This document shows, in pieces, positions 1 through 35,876 of a stretch of 64,000 nt of DNA. The position numbers and the translations under genes were made by a program. Source of the DNA: Apoderus coryli (Eukaryota; Arthropoda; Insecta; Coleoptera; Attelabidae); assembly GCA_911728435.2 (NCBI GenBank), contig OU452216.1, forward strand, positions 6,088,342 through 6,152,341. The letters run 5' to 3'. The notes beneath the pieces are model-generated. The model saw nothing but the letters and a program-made list of their open reading frames with translations. It was not told where the DNA came from and ran no database searches. The number at the start of each line of letters is the position of its first letter. Position 1 is the first letter of the stretch.

Positions 1-340
1 AATAAACTATTGAGAATAATGTGCCTTTTTTATTTCCTGACTTCCTATCTGTAATGCATAAAATGATTTTAAAATTAGATCGGTATCTTCAAATTATACA
101 TAAATATATTTGAGTATCGTTTTTCCGCTATACGAAATGAAGGTTTTTCAGCTAGGTATATCAAAAAATACCTACTACTACAAAGGGAAGTTCAACAGAC
201 TTTCTTAGCGAATACCTTATACATATTAATATTTAAATTATTTTACTGAAAAACTCATTCCAATTAAATATCGACTGAATTTCAGTTTCAAAAAAAGTTG
301 ATTAGCGGTTAAATTCAAAGTCAAATGCGCGCCAAGGAAA

Positions 341-365
341 GCCCCGCCCCAAATGCTCTGATTGG
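341..365. promoter_or_regulatory. GC box plus inverted CCAAT box, promoter-like patch
   Basis: GCCCCGCCCC at 341-350 matches an Sp/KLF GC box. ATTGG at 361-365 is an inverted CCAAT box. The surrounding 320-385 is much more GC-rich than the flanking DNA. A donor-like GGTAAG follows near 424. Together this looks like a housekeeping promoter with a possible non-coding first exon, perhaps of WDR48 or of a divergent gene to the left. This is inference from motif spacing only. Confidence 0.3.
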
Positions 366-792
366 CTCGGCACGTTGGCATTTTAATGTATGCTACTTCT
401 AGTTCACGTCATAATTTGGTTTTGGTAAGATGTTTTTTCTAACGACAGACAAATTGCTTGTGTCAAATAGTTTATTATTATTTTCTTTGTTTACATTAAT
501 AGCCTAAGAGTTTTCGGCATTATTTTCATGTTTAAGATCAATTTCTATCAACCTGTTGTATATTGTAGTGATATAAAATGGTTATTCCATATAGTTGTAG
601 TCAATTTAGAAGTTGTCATTGTGTATTTGACATAATATTACTGAAAAAGTGATAATAACCTAAAGTGACAGTGTCATGAGAGCCGTCAGAGTCAGATGGA
701 TGGATGTGATCATATATTTTTCAAAAACCTAAGTCTGATGGATGGGAAATAGTTGATATATGCAGATGTAATTAAATTAATTAATAAAATAG

Positions 793-1070
793 TATGGCCG
801 CATTAAATCCCCTTGAAAAGTACCCGTTGGGATGCATTAAAAAACAAATTTTCTATATAGACAGACCTGCGGCTGCACCTTCGGTGCAGCTTTAAGTTAA
901 GCCGCATAGATAGCGGTCATTTTTTTTGCAGATTTTCGACGACAAAGACAGCAAGATCAGAAATAATAAGGATTAAAGTGTGGCCGCATTAAATCCCCTT
1001 GAAAGTACCCGTTGGGATGCAGTAGATTTTCGACGACAAAGACAGCACGATCAGAAATTATAAGGATTAA
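793..1070. repeat. Short imperfect tandem duplication with hairpin
   Basis: A block starting 'ggccgcattaaatcccc' occurs near 795 and again near 979. A second block, 'gattttcgacgacaaagac', occurs near 931 and 1024. An 8-bp-stem hairpin (gctgcacc/ggtgcagc) lies between them at 872-890. No terminal inverted repeats or coding potential were seen, so it is unclassified. Confidence 0.6.
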
Positions 1071-3706
1071 TAATTGTTCTTGTTTTTTAGAGCGCCATTT
1101 ATTTATGTTAAAATATACATTGTGTCGCATAAAGAAAAAGCAAGTCTGGTCTACTGCGCGTTTGTGAACTACCCTGTATCATTGAAAATATTTTTGGGTT
1201 ATACATCGCTTCAGTACCTAAAAGTTTTGCAAAGGATTTTTCTGTCTATCACTTATTATACCTAGATTTTAAGATATCTTCCGCTCACACACTAATCGGT
1301 CACCCTGTATACCGTGCCCTTGAAAGTTACATAGGAAAACAAACAAGTATCTTTCTTATAAACAAACAGACCAATAATAATTGTAATAACAATTATTGGC
1401 TGCTAAACTGTTCTAAATTGAATGAAATTATTGTATCTCAATATGTCTCTCAATATTTGCCACAACTCTAAACAATTCATGTGGTGTAATTTTAATAATT
1501 TGCTAATATTTTGAGGTTATGTAAATATTCGAGATATTTCCTTACCGATGAAATTAGCAGCCAAACTTGACAGAACACGTAAATTGCACTACTTGGCTTT
1601 ACTTCAGATGACATGTCATCAAATCTGTGACTTTAGTTAATGCAAAGCCTACTATTATGACTGGCATGTGCTGAACATACACATCAATTGTCTAACGTTA
1701 TGGTAAACATTGAAAGACAAAAAAAATGCATTCAATTAAGTGGAGATTTAATTGACAAATCCAGAATTTAAAGTTAATTCTTGAATATTATAATTTTAGA
1801 AAAATGTTCTTATAAGAAAGTCTATTAAATGTTGTTATTAAATATATTCGTTGTACCTAGGTACCTAATTCTTAATGTACAATAAACATTTTGTCAGTAT
1901 TTAATGTGTTAATCGTCAAATTCTCTACATTAAATTTATGAGAGTGGCCCGCTTTCAAATTGGACACTCTGTAGAAAAACTATTACTGAGTACAGGGATT
2001 ATTAATCACTATTGATAAAAATAGTGTCGCACAAATTACCTTCGGTTCTTCTCCACACAATAATATTTATTTATCTTGGTTTTATAGGTACCTAGGTATT
2101 AAATAAGATAATGTAGTTTAAATAGGTACTCACATATTATTAGACGCTAGCGGAACTCCAACGTGGTTGTTTGTATGTAACCTGTCAGTCATCATCTCGT
2201 TACAATTTGCTTGATTATGTAGGTACTTATAATATACAGGGTTTATAAAACCCAAAATTATAAATTAGTGCACGAAACCAATGTTTCGAATATATATAGT
2301 TCCTGGTACGGAATGTTGATTATCGTCTGCAAGAGAAAATTAAGGTCAACCAAACTTTCAAGATATTTGTTATACTACTATACATCTCGGGTTTTACGTT
2401 TTACATACAAAAGGGAATATAATATTTACGTAGTCCTATTTGACTTGTTTATATATTATGTGGATACATAATACATACAAAACTATCTAGTTTAATGTAA
2501 AGTACTCACATATTACGACATAATAAAATACATCCATTAAAGATGACGAAGAAAAATTGAGAAATTTTAGCTTATCTGGTTTAGAAAATATTAAAAATGG
2601 CTGCCTTAATAAATAGGAAGAATACCTAATAGCAACATACAGATATAATAATATCTCTATCTTACCTGAACTAAAACGCTTTTCCTAAAATGTTGTCAAT
2701 GCGTTTTAGTACTGTTTTAAATATTAATTACACTTTTTAAATTAGATTACACTTTATTTTCATTTATAATAATGTTAAACTATTTTTCATCACCAAAGAA
2801 ATAATTCCAAAGGAAAATGACCTCCACTCTACCACTCCAAACTCTGAAACAACGTTGCCAATGCAGTTTGAAAATTTAATAATAGAACCGGCAAAGTTAA
2901 TTAAAATTTAACAAAAATATAACATAAAGTTAATTAAACTTTATAAAATCTTTTAAGATTATTAAATATGATGATAATATACCTATTATATGTAGAGGTA
3001 AAACAAAAAACATATAAATATATCATATTCAAGAGATTTTAATTTTTATAGGATAATACATTAAAAAATCGAGATAGGTATGCTACTCTTAAGAAATAAA
3101 ACAACTAATGAATATGTTACTCAAAGAAATGTGTGTTTATTATTATTTCACTACGATATAGTTATTTATTAATAAATAAATTAGTGAAATATAAGTTAAA
3201 GACAATTGTAATAAATTGGCAACCATGTCTTGAATACTTCCATTGTTGTCTAGTCTGACACCTTTAAAGCTGGCTACTCACAACGTACAACTTATCAATC
3301 TACTTGTATAGGGGCCCATACATTAACAAAGAAATTGTATTGCAAATAAGGCCTCTAGTGATATGGCCAGTACCAATATCTCAATTAACTTAGATGATAA
3401 TACTAGTAAATGATAAAGGAAACAAAGAAATTGTTATCAAGCACATTCCATTTACATATTTGATTATCAGTTAACTGAGATATTAACCTCAAACTGTTTT
3501 ATAGCCATGTCAGAGGACGATATGTCAATAGTAAAATTAAGGTTAAGTTTAGTGTTTTGGTAAATAAAAGTAAAAAATAGTCTAGGACCAAAGATCGTTG
3601 TCTAGGACAGATATACCAGAGATATATATACTTATAAATTTGATTTGATCTATAAACTAGTAATTATAATCAAAATTAAGAGAAATTATAAAAGGCACTA
3701 CTACTT

Positions 3707-28624
<24,918 letters not shown>

Positions 28625-28747
28625 AATGTATTGATTTCATTGTTTTAGAAGTATGTTGTGATAATAGAACAAGTTTCACCACATACCCGAGCATTTATTG
28701 TTGCGTATTTTATTTTTAATTGTAAATACCCTGTAGTTAAGTACTTG

Positions 28748-28753
28748 AATAAA
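28748..28753 (+). promoter_or_regulatory. Polyadenylation signal AATAAA of WDR48
   Basis: AATAAA lies 124 bp after the WDR48 stop codon. A U/GU-containing stretch follows. It is the best candidate for the 3' end of the transcript. Confidence 0.5.
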
Positions 28754-29084
28754 AATTTATTTATTTGCATAATCATTTTGTTTATATTTTCATAAAATAT
28801 TCTAATGATCTTCATAATCATTATCCATAAATATAAGACACGGATGTGTACCATAATTTTAGTTTCGAATATTGTGACTATGAGTCTCCGCTCTCTAAAT
28901 AATTACCGTCTATAAATCAATGTAATAAATGATTAAATAACTAAATACCTTTTATTTTACTTTACCAAAGAAAGTATAGTGTTAAGTTACACTTAAGCTT
29001 TGTAAATTTTCAGGTATATACACACCTTTTTTTAAAAGCTTATTTTCCAAGAACCCCCCTGGCAATACCTAATAATATATCTAC

Positions 29085-29166
29085 TAGCACCATTAAAGTA
29101 TAGGGCATGTAGTGCATGGGAACAATATTAAAGTATAGGGTATGTAGTATATGAACAATATTAAAG
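29085..29166. repeat. Left part of a minisatellite array split by a LINE
   Basis: Units with the core 'attaaagtatagggtatgta' and the variant ending 'gtagtatatgaacaata' stop at the (TTTA)n tail of the retrotransposon. They resume with the same unit at 32228. Confidence 0.8.
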
Positions 29167-32100
29167 TTTATTTATTTATTTATTTATTTAAACTCTTTAT
29201 TCATTAGGTACAAAAAAATGTACATAGAATGCGTCATACTTAGCTTAAATTACAACATCTAACAATAAATTGTATAAAACAAGACTACTAGACAGTTACT
29301 ACATCCTTTACAAAAATTAGAATTTCACAATAAATTCACTAGAGACAAGCATTGTACCTTACACTACATGACCAGGATTTCAGTTATCGTTATTTGTAAA
29401 ATATTCGTTTATTGAGTAGAAGCTATATTGAAGTAACCATGCCTTTACAGAACTTTTAAACTATTCCGGGGTTTTAATTAATTTGAAATGCTGCGGTAGA
29501 TGATTATATATTTTTATAGGCATTATAAGGGAATTGTTAGCTGAAAGAGAAAGTCTGTGAATAGGTAATTTTAAATTTAATCCATGTCTCAATTCATAGT
29601 TGGAAATTTGGCCAGTGCTCGAGAACTTATTTATGTTGGAATAGACATAGAACACACACTCTAGGACATAAACTGACGTTACCGTCAAAATGTTCAGATC
29701 CCTAAACAACTGACGGCAAGAAAATCTTGCCGGTTTAAACATCATTGTTCTAATGATCCTCTTTTGCAAAATCAGTACTTCATCCATGTGTCGTGAGTTG
29801 CCCCACACCACAATAGAGTAGCTCAACACAGAGTTTACATGTGCAAAATAAAAGGATCGCAACACACTGACGGAAACAAAACTTCTGAGTTTCCAAATCA
29901 AAAATGAAAACTTGCAGAGCCTTTTTGAGATTGTCTCAATATGTGAGTACCAATTCAAAAGCGAGTCGATCCCGACACCCAAGAACTTTACAGTAGATTT
30001 TTGGACAAGGTGACAATCTTCATTTCGGATTCTGACACTATAATCAACCTCTTTTGCCGAGAAATGCATATGATTAGTTTTTTTAAAGTTCAAAACCAAA
30101 TCATTTTGTATACAATAACCTTTCATTTCTTGCAAGCATTTATTACACTCTGTACTCAGATCAATAATATTACCAGCCGATATTATAGCTGAGGTGTCAT
30201 CAGCGAAAAGCGTTGTGTGCTTGGCGGATTTTATTTCAGCGGATATGTCGCAAATAAACAATATAAAAATTAATGGTCCCAGTGTACTACCCTGGGGAAC
30301 GCCAATATTGACCTCAAGTACCGATGATTCGTGTACCGTGCCATTGAAGTTAATACTCACTCTCTGCTTTCGGTCTGCGAGATACGACTCTATCCAATCT
30401 AATGGTATTCCTCGAACACCAAAATTGTAAAATTTTGATAAAATTTTCCGATGATTTACCGTTTCAAAGGCTCGTGTATAATCGAAGAACAGACCAGAAC
30501 ACTTCTGTCTCTTCTCCAAGCCCAACAACACACCATTGACAAACTGTATAACCGCATCCTGTGTCGAGCAGCCCCGTCTAAAACCAAACTGATTTTGGCC
30601 AAGGAAATTATGCTTATTCACAAATTCCAGAAGTCGACGATGGAAAGCATTCTCAAAAACTTTTGAAAAAACGGACAACACAGAGATGCCTCTATAATTT
30701 TGTATATTCTTCGGATCATCCCGCTTAAAGATTGGCACAACCTTGGCCAGTTTTAGCCTCTGTGGAAATTTTCCCTCGAGAAAAGAACAGTTCACCAGAT
30801 GCAACAAAATCGGGGCTACCAGGCCAATCACGTGCCTCAAAACAGAGCAGGGGATACCATCAGGTCCACTTGAATCCTTCCCCGATATTTTTCGTAAAAT
30901 ATCACACATTTCGCTTTCATGCAAGGGGCGGAGAAAAAAAGACTCTGCATTTAAATCAGGCGCATTATGGTTCAATTGAGAAACACTCGACACAACAATA
31001 CTCTTGATAGAATCGACAAAGTAGTTGTTAAATAACTCTGCTGCATGTTCGTCACACGGAAACTCCTGTCCATTGTTGTCCTCAAATATAGAAGGGTACC
31101 GATGACGTGTACTCAAACTCACTTCCTCATTGATAATTTTCCAGGAAATTTTTGATTTATTATTCGATGTATTATAGAGTAAGTCGTTGTAAGATCTTTT
31201 GGCTGCAGCTACCTGTTTTTTGTATAAAACTGTATAAAATTCTTTAATATTTTGTTCCTTAAAAATCTTGTATTGATAATTCAAGTCTCTGAGGAACTCT
31301 CCCTGAACAACTATATCCTGGGTTATCCAAGGATGGTGCGTTACTTTATCTTTTATCCTTACAGTTTTCATTGGGAAACAAAGATCCAAGATCCGATCAA
31401 ACCTCACAACAAACTCCGTGAATTTCTCATCGACACCTACAGCATTCAACACACCACTCCATGTTTCATGACGAACGTGAAATTGAAACAAGCTAACATT
31501 AAACTCGTCATTGAAGTATCTCTTATTAACGTATCGAACCCCATCAACATGTGTCGCCCGCAAAACATCAAAAGTAGCCAGCTGAAAGAAATGATCAGAT
31601 AATTCTGTAACTTGCACAAGTGTGGTTAATAGAGTAACATAGATATTGGAGAAAATGTTGTCGATAACACTCTTGGATTCACCCTGTATACGAGTGTACT
31701 CAAAAATACATTGTGACAGATTAAAACAATTAAAAAGTTTCAAAACTTCGACAACACCTCTCTCGCTCCTGTTAGCAAAATTTATATTGAAGTCACCACA
31801 CACTAAGAGTTTATTATTTCGAAATCGATGATCATTTAAAACCACCTCCAGGTTCAGTATAAACTCATTTAAAATCGCCTGAGGTGCTCGATACAAACAA
31901 ACAATATAGTAGTTTTCACTGCAAATCTGCACCTCCGCACAACACGCCTCAAAAGTGCTCTCCCAGGCGTCAATCACAATGTTTCTGGAACCGGACACCA
32001 AATCAAATCTCACGAATATGCAGGCACCCCCTCCTCTAAAAGGACGCGAAAAATAACTGACTAATTGATAATTACTAAGCTTCAGTGCTTTTATTTCATC

Positions 32101-32227
32101 CATCTGGCACCACGTCTCTGTCAGACAAACAACATCCGGAAATTTCTGCTGCATTAGCAACATGTCGAGTTCTATAGTTTTAGAGCGTAAACTCCTAACA
32201 TTGAGGTGAAAAACACGAAATTCACCT
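29167..32227 (-). mobile_element. 5'-truncated non-LTR retrotransposon (jockey/CR1 group)
   Basis: The element lies on the minus strand. It ends with a (TAAA)n tail (29167-29190 on the plus strand) and is cut at its 5' end at 32227, inside the ORF2 reading frame and just before the first endonuclease motif. Both flanks are the 33-35-bp minisatellite, with 'aag' repeated at each junction as a possible short target duplication. ORF1 is absent. Confidence 0.9.
29461..32163 (-). CDS. Retrotransposon ORF2: endonuclease plus reverse transcriptase (5' incomplete)
   Basis: This 900-codon open frame has no internal stop and is also open upstream of its first Met to the truncation point, where VFHLNVRSLRSK gives the Asn motif of an exonuclease-endonuclease-phosphatase (APE-like) domain. 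CLTETWC and CGDFNIN follow as further endonuclease motifs. The RT domain has SGPDGIPCSVLRHV, LFFDYTRAFETVNH, IGVPQGSTLGPLIF and FADDTSAII. A C-terminal part follows with no RNase H or zinc finger seen. Target-primed reverse transcription is the known mechanism of the family. The frame looks intact, but the missing 5' end makes autonomous movement unlikely. Clade assignment (CR1/L2/Daphne-like versus jockey) is a judgement from motif form. Confidence 0.9.
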   Translation of the reverse strand: MLLMQQKFPDVVCLTETWCQMDEIKALKLSNYQLVSYFSRPFRGGGACIFVRFDLVSGSRNIVIDAWESTFEACCAEVQICSENYYIVCLYRAPQAILNEFILNLEVVLNDHRFRNNKLLVCGDFNINFANRSERGVVEVLKLFNCFNLSQCIFEYTRIQGESKSVIDNIFSNIYVTLLTTLVQVTELSDHFFQLATFDVLRATHVDGVRYVNKRYFNDEFNVSLFQFHVRHETWSGVLNAVGVDEKFTEFVVRFDRILDLCFPMKTVRIKDKVTHHPWITQDIVVQGEFLRDLNYQYKIFKEQNIKEFYTVLYKKQVAAAKRSYNDLLYNTSNNKSKISWKIINEEVSLSTRHRYPSIFEDNNGQEFPCDEHAAELFNNYFVDSIKSIVVSSVSQLNHNAPDLNAESFFLRPLHESEMCDILRKISGKDSSGPDGIPCSVLRHVIGLVAPILLHLVNCSFLEGKFPQRLKLAKVVPIFKRDDPKNIQNYRGISVLSVFSKVFENAFHRRLLEFVNKHNFLGQNQFGFRRGCSTQDAVIQFVNGVLLGLEKRQKCSGLFFDYTRAFETVNHRKILSKFYNFGVRGIPLDWIESYLADRKQRVSINFNGTVHESSVLEVNIGVPQGSTLGPLIFILFICDISAEIKSAKHTTLFADDTSAIISAGNIIDLSTECNKCLQEMKGYCIQNDLVLNFKKTNHMHFSAKEVDYSVRIRNEDCHLVQKSTVKFLGVGIDSLLNWYSHIETISKRLCKFSFLIWKLRSFVSVSVLRSFYFAHVNSVLSYSIVVWGNSRHMDEVLILQKRIIRTMMFKPARFSCRQLFRDLNILTVTSVYVLECVFYVYSNINKFSSTGQISNYELRHGLNLKLPIHRLSLSANNSLIMPIKIYNHLPQHFKLIKTPE

Positions 32228-33232
32228 AAGTATAGGGTATGTAGTATATGAACAATATTTAAGTATAGGGTATGTAGTATATGAACAATATTTAAGTATA
32301 GGGTATGTAGTATATGAACAATATTTAAGTATAGGGTATGTAGTATATGAACAATATTAAAGTATAGGGTATATAGTATATGAACAATATTTAAGTATAG
32401 GGTATGTAGTATATGAACAATATTTAAGTATAGGGTATGTAGTATATGAACAATATTTAAGTATAGGGTATGTAGTATATGAACAATATTTAAGTATAGG
32501 GTATATAGTATATGAACAATATTTAAGTATAGGGTATGTAGTATATGAACAATATTAAAGTATAGGGTATATAGTATATGAACAATATTTAAGTATAGGG
32601 TATGTAGTATATGAACAATATTTAAGTATAGGGTATGTAGTATATGAACAATATTTAAGTATAGGGTATGTAGTATATGAACAATATTAAAGTATAGGGT
32701 ATATAGTATATGAACAATATTTAAGTATAGGGTATGTAGTATATGAACAATATTTAAGTATAGGGTATGTAGTATATGAACAATATTTAAGTATAGGGTA
32801 TGTAGTATATGAACAATATTTAAGTATAGGGTATGTAGTATATGAACAATATTTAAGTATAGGGTATGTAGTATATGAACAATATTTAAGTATAGGGTAT
32901 GTAGTATATGAACAATATTTAAGTATAGGGTATGTAGTATATGAACAATATTAAAGTATAGGGTATATAGTATATGAACAATATTTAAGTATAGGGTATG
33001 TAGTATATGAACAATATTTAAGTATAGGGTATGTAGTATATGAACAATATTTAAGTATAGGGTATGTAGTATATGAACAATATTTAAGTATAGGGTATGT
33101 AGTATATGAACAATATTTAAGTATAGGGTATGTGTTGCATGGTAACACTATTAAAGTATATGGTATGTAGTGCATAGTGACACTATCAAAGTATAGGGTA
33201 TGTGGTGCCTGGTTACACCATTAAAGTATAGG
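32228..33232. repeat. 33-bp minisatellite array, about 30 copies
   Basis: The unit 'gtatagggtatgtagtatat' plus 'gaacaatatttaa' repeats every 33 bp. Variants (atattaaag, gggtatatag) recur at regular intervals. At the right end it passes into 35-bp type units ('atggtaacactattaaag'). This shows it is a derivative of the same minisatellite as in WDR48 introns 11 and 12. Confidence 0.95.
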
Positions 33233-33277
33233 GTAGAACTCGTTCTAGTGGTGTAGTGGGCAAACTGATACCGGGAG

Positions 33278-33299
33278 TGCGTCCGAAAGCACTCCATTC
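33278..33299. other. Small perfect hairpin
   Basis: 'ggagtgc' and 'gcactcc' form a 7-bp stem around an 8-nt loop, just after the minisatellite. It lies in the convergent intergenic gap between WDR48 and FKBP59. Function unknown. Confidence 0.3.
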
Positions 33300-33696
33300 G
33301 CTCTTACTTGAAGTTAGGTTATCCTAATATGGAGATTTTTCGAAATAAATATGCAAAAGATAAACTTAAAGTTATTCGAGGTATTTTTATTTTCAGTTTG
33401 AGAATATTTTTTTTTAATGGAATAAACTTATTACATATCCCTAAATTCGCCAGTGCTATTTAATAACAAAATATTTGGATTTTCCTTCTCAAATTCACTT
33501 GGTTCCCGCTCTCGATCTTCCTTACCCCATTCACCTACTGAACTTAATACGTTTGGTTGCTTTTCTTTCTCTATCTCTTCCCGCTATGATATGAAACATG
33601 AAATGAGATAAATGTATTAGTCAAAATATAAATATTTACAAAAAGTATGACGGCAATGCACAATTTCAATTAAACAAAATTTACTGAAGAAATATA

Positions 33697-33702
33697 TTTA
33701 TT
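33697..33702 (-). promoter_or_regulatory. Polyadenylation signal of FKBP59
   Basis: TTTATT on the plus strand is AATAAA on the minus strand, about 45 bp past the FKBP59 stop codon. This implies a very short 3' UTR. Confidence 0.5.
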
Positions 33703-33746
33703 AATGAACATATCAAATGACATTTTAACCCAGTTGTTCCTATATT

Positions 33747-35876
33747 CTAAGTTGCAGTCACCTGAGCATCCATTTTGGCAAATTTATCAAACATGTTTGC
33801 GTAGAGCTTCTTCTCTTTCGCAAGTTTCTCTTTGATCTGCTTTGCACAAATCGCTTGTTGTGTTTTCGCAGCTGCGTTATTGGGATCAATCGCAAGGCAC
33901 TCAGCAAAATCCTTAGCAGCTGATTGTGGTTCCTCCATCGCTAATAACGCTTGTCCTCTCCTGAAGAACGCCTTCTCGTTTTTAGGATCGATTTCTAAAG
34001 CTTTTGTGGCAGCGTTTCGTGCTTCGAAGTTATCGTTCAATTTCAGGCTACATAAAGCAGCGTTTAAGTGCGAAGCTAATAACAATGAATCTACTTCTTT
34101 ACCTACATCAGTTTCATCTAGATCTGGAAAATAAAGTTGCATTTTTGATACCTTTAGAATATGAAGCTATTCTTACCTTTTCTACTAAGATCAGCACTAA
34201 AGTAGTCTTGGATTTTCTTATAAAACTTAATGGCCATCTCGTACTTTCCAGCTTTGAAATAATTTGTTCCTTTTTCCTTGATCATTTTCGCGATCTCTAT
34301 TCTTTCCTCAGTCTCTAATGTCCATGGGTCTGCAGCTCTCTCAAACGACTTCAGTGTGATTGTATATTCAACTGTTGCATTGGGCGGAATGTTGTATTCT
34401 TTAGAACCATTATTACCAAAAGCATATTGCGGTTGTATGCGAATTCGGGATTTTTCACCTTTTTTCATTTTTGCTAGGGCTATTTCAACACCTGGTATGA
34501 CTTGGAATTCAGAACCTTCGCCTATTGCAAACGAGACATCGCGATCGTCGAAAACGTTATCAAGATATTTGCCCAGCAAATGCACTAAAAAGGACCAGAA
34601 GAATACATATTAGTCAACTCCATAGAATAATGTTTATTTATATACTGTCAATTCATCGATGATTCAAATTTCCAACATTGACGAAGAACTTATACTAGTA
34701 CGAGATACCGAATGACAACAAGATATATGTGGCGACATCTAGTATGAGTGAAACAAAAGAAGTAACAACCTCATTAAGTGCCATTGCCAACACTAGATAC
34801 GCCTGAATTCCCTAGCGGGAGCCTTTATTAAAGGGTTGCTTGTTACATAATGTAACAAGACTTTCAGTTATGTTGGAAATTTGTTTCACATTTCCAAGCT
34901 TTCACCAAACGGGCTGTTTCGTTGATCCACAACTCATCAGTGATGATCGGCAGGCAATGCGATTCAAATTTCCAACATTGACGAGGAACTTATAATAGCA
35001 CGAGATACCACATGGCAACAAGATGTTTGTGGCGACATCTAGTATGAGCAGGCAATATCCCCGGTGAAACAAAGTTCACAAACGATGGCCGGACAAGAAA
35101 TAACAACTTTGTGAACTTTGTTTCATCGGGCATATTGCCTGCTCATACTAGATGTCGCCACATACATCTGGTGTCTTATATCGTCAAACGTAAACGAGAG
35201 CTTCAAAACAGCCTTAATAAAATAATTTAGATACTAGTGACCTTAATGCAGAAATATAAAAAGTTACAACCTTCAACTAGTGCACCATCATTTGGAGTAG
35301 CCGAACTTCGAACCGAACCATCTCCAGGTGTTAATATTTCTACTCTTTCTATACCACCATCACCATTAGGGCTTATATCTTCACCTGTCCATTCTAGAAC
35401 TTCTACCTGAAATGCAAGTACTAACATTATTAATGTTCAGGAAAAAATTACTACTGACTGATGAGTCCTTACATCAAATTTCAATGTTGAATTTGGTGGG
35501 ATTGTTGGTGGGCTACCTCTTTCTCCATAAGCATATTGAGGTGCACAAGTCAACATTGCCCGTTCTCCCAACTTCATGGAAGCTACACCAATATCCCACG
35601 CTTTTATCACACTTCCTAAAAAAATTAATGTATATAAGTATTAACTAAGTTGGTTGGTGAAATCTTACCTTTTCCTAAATCAAACTGAAAAGGTTCTCCT
35701 CGATCTCTACTAGAATCAAATTTGGTGCCGTCTAAAAGTGTCCCGGTATAATGAACCGTAACTTTTGACCCTGAAAGCGGGAGACTATCTCCAGTTCCTT
35801 CTTTAATAATTTCCTTCAAGACACCTCCATCCCTCTTTGGTGAAATATCAACAGCAGCGACTTTATCATCTCCCAT
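33747..35876 (-). CDS. FKBP59: FK506-binding immunophilin with TPR (FKBP59/FKBP52-like), 5 coding exons
   Basis: Coding exons on the minus strand are 35669-35876, 35473-35615, 35271-35406, 34177-34584 and 33747-34123. They sum to 1,272 nt, or 423 aa (Drosophila FKBP59 is of similar length). This family pairs a peptidyl-prolyl isomerase with an Hsp90-binding TPR domain and acts as a cytosolic co-chaperone. FK1 (about residues 22-117) keeps the active-site pattern: [40 protein letters not shown] and LKFDVEVLEW. FK2 (about 140-232) lacks the YTG and Trp residues, as in FKBP52, so it is probably inactive. The TPR region (about 245-400) contains [31 protein letters not shown] and [13 protein letters not shown]. 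The tail [11 protein letters not shown] is family-typical. The start codon at 35876 gives [19 protein letters not shown]. All joins are GT-AG and in phase. Confidence 0.96.
34662..35180. mobile_element. Foldback/MITE-like element in FKBP59 intron 3
   Basis: A segment starting 'gattcaaatttccaacattg' at about 34662 is repeated at about 34961 (about 85 bp, direct). The second copy runs into a large inverted repeat: the arm at about 35021-35075 ('ggcgacatctagtatgagc') is mirrored at about 35107-35172 around a 30-bp loop. No transposase is present. It fits a non-autonomous foldback element within a 686-bp intron. Confidence 0.7.

Larger units (their letters stand above)
1..3706. other. Upstream intergenic region, no gene recognised
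   Basis: No exon with similarity to a known family was recognised, and the few open frames are short and AT-rich. The stretch holds a GC-box/CCAAT-like patch near 341-365, a short tandem duplication at 793-1070 and a 'caccctgtata' string near 1301 of the kind often seen at ends of insect DNA transposons. The last few hundred bases before 3707 must hold the 5' UTR of WDR48, but no TATA box or initiator could be singled out. Confidence 0.5.

Noticed and set aside
30001..31831. Several plus-strand frames over the LINE ORF
   Set aside because: These are shadow frames of the intact minus-strand ORF2.
32951..33175. 74-codon minus-strand frame with a repeated YCSYTTYPILK pattern
   Set aside because: A 33-bp unit is divisible by three, so the repeat stays open by arithmetic. 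There is no other sign of coding.
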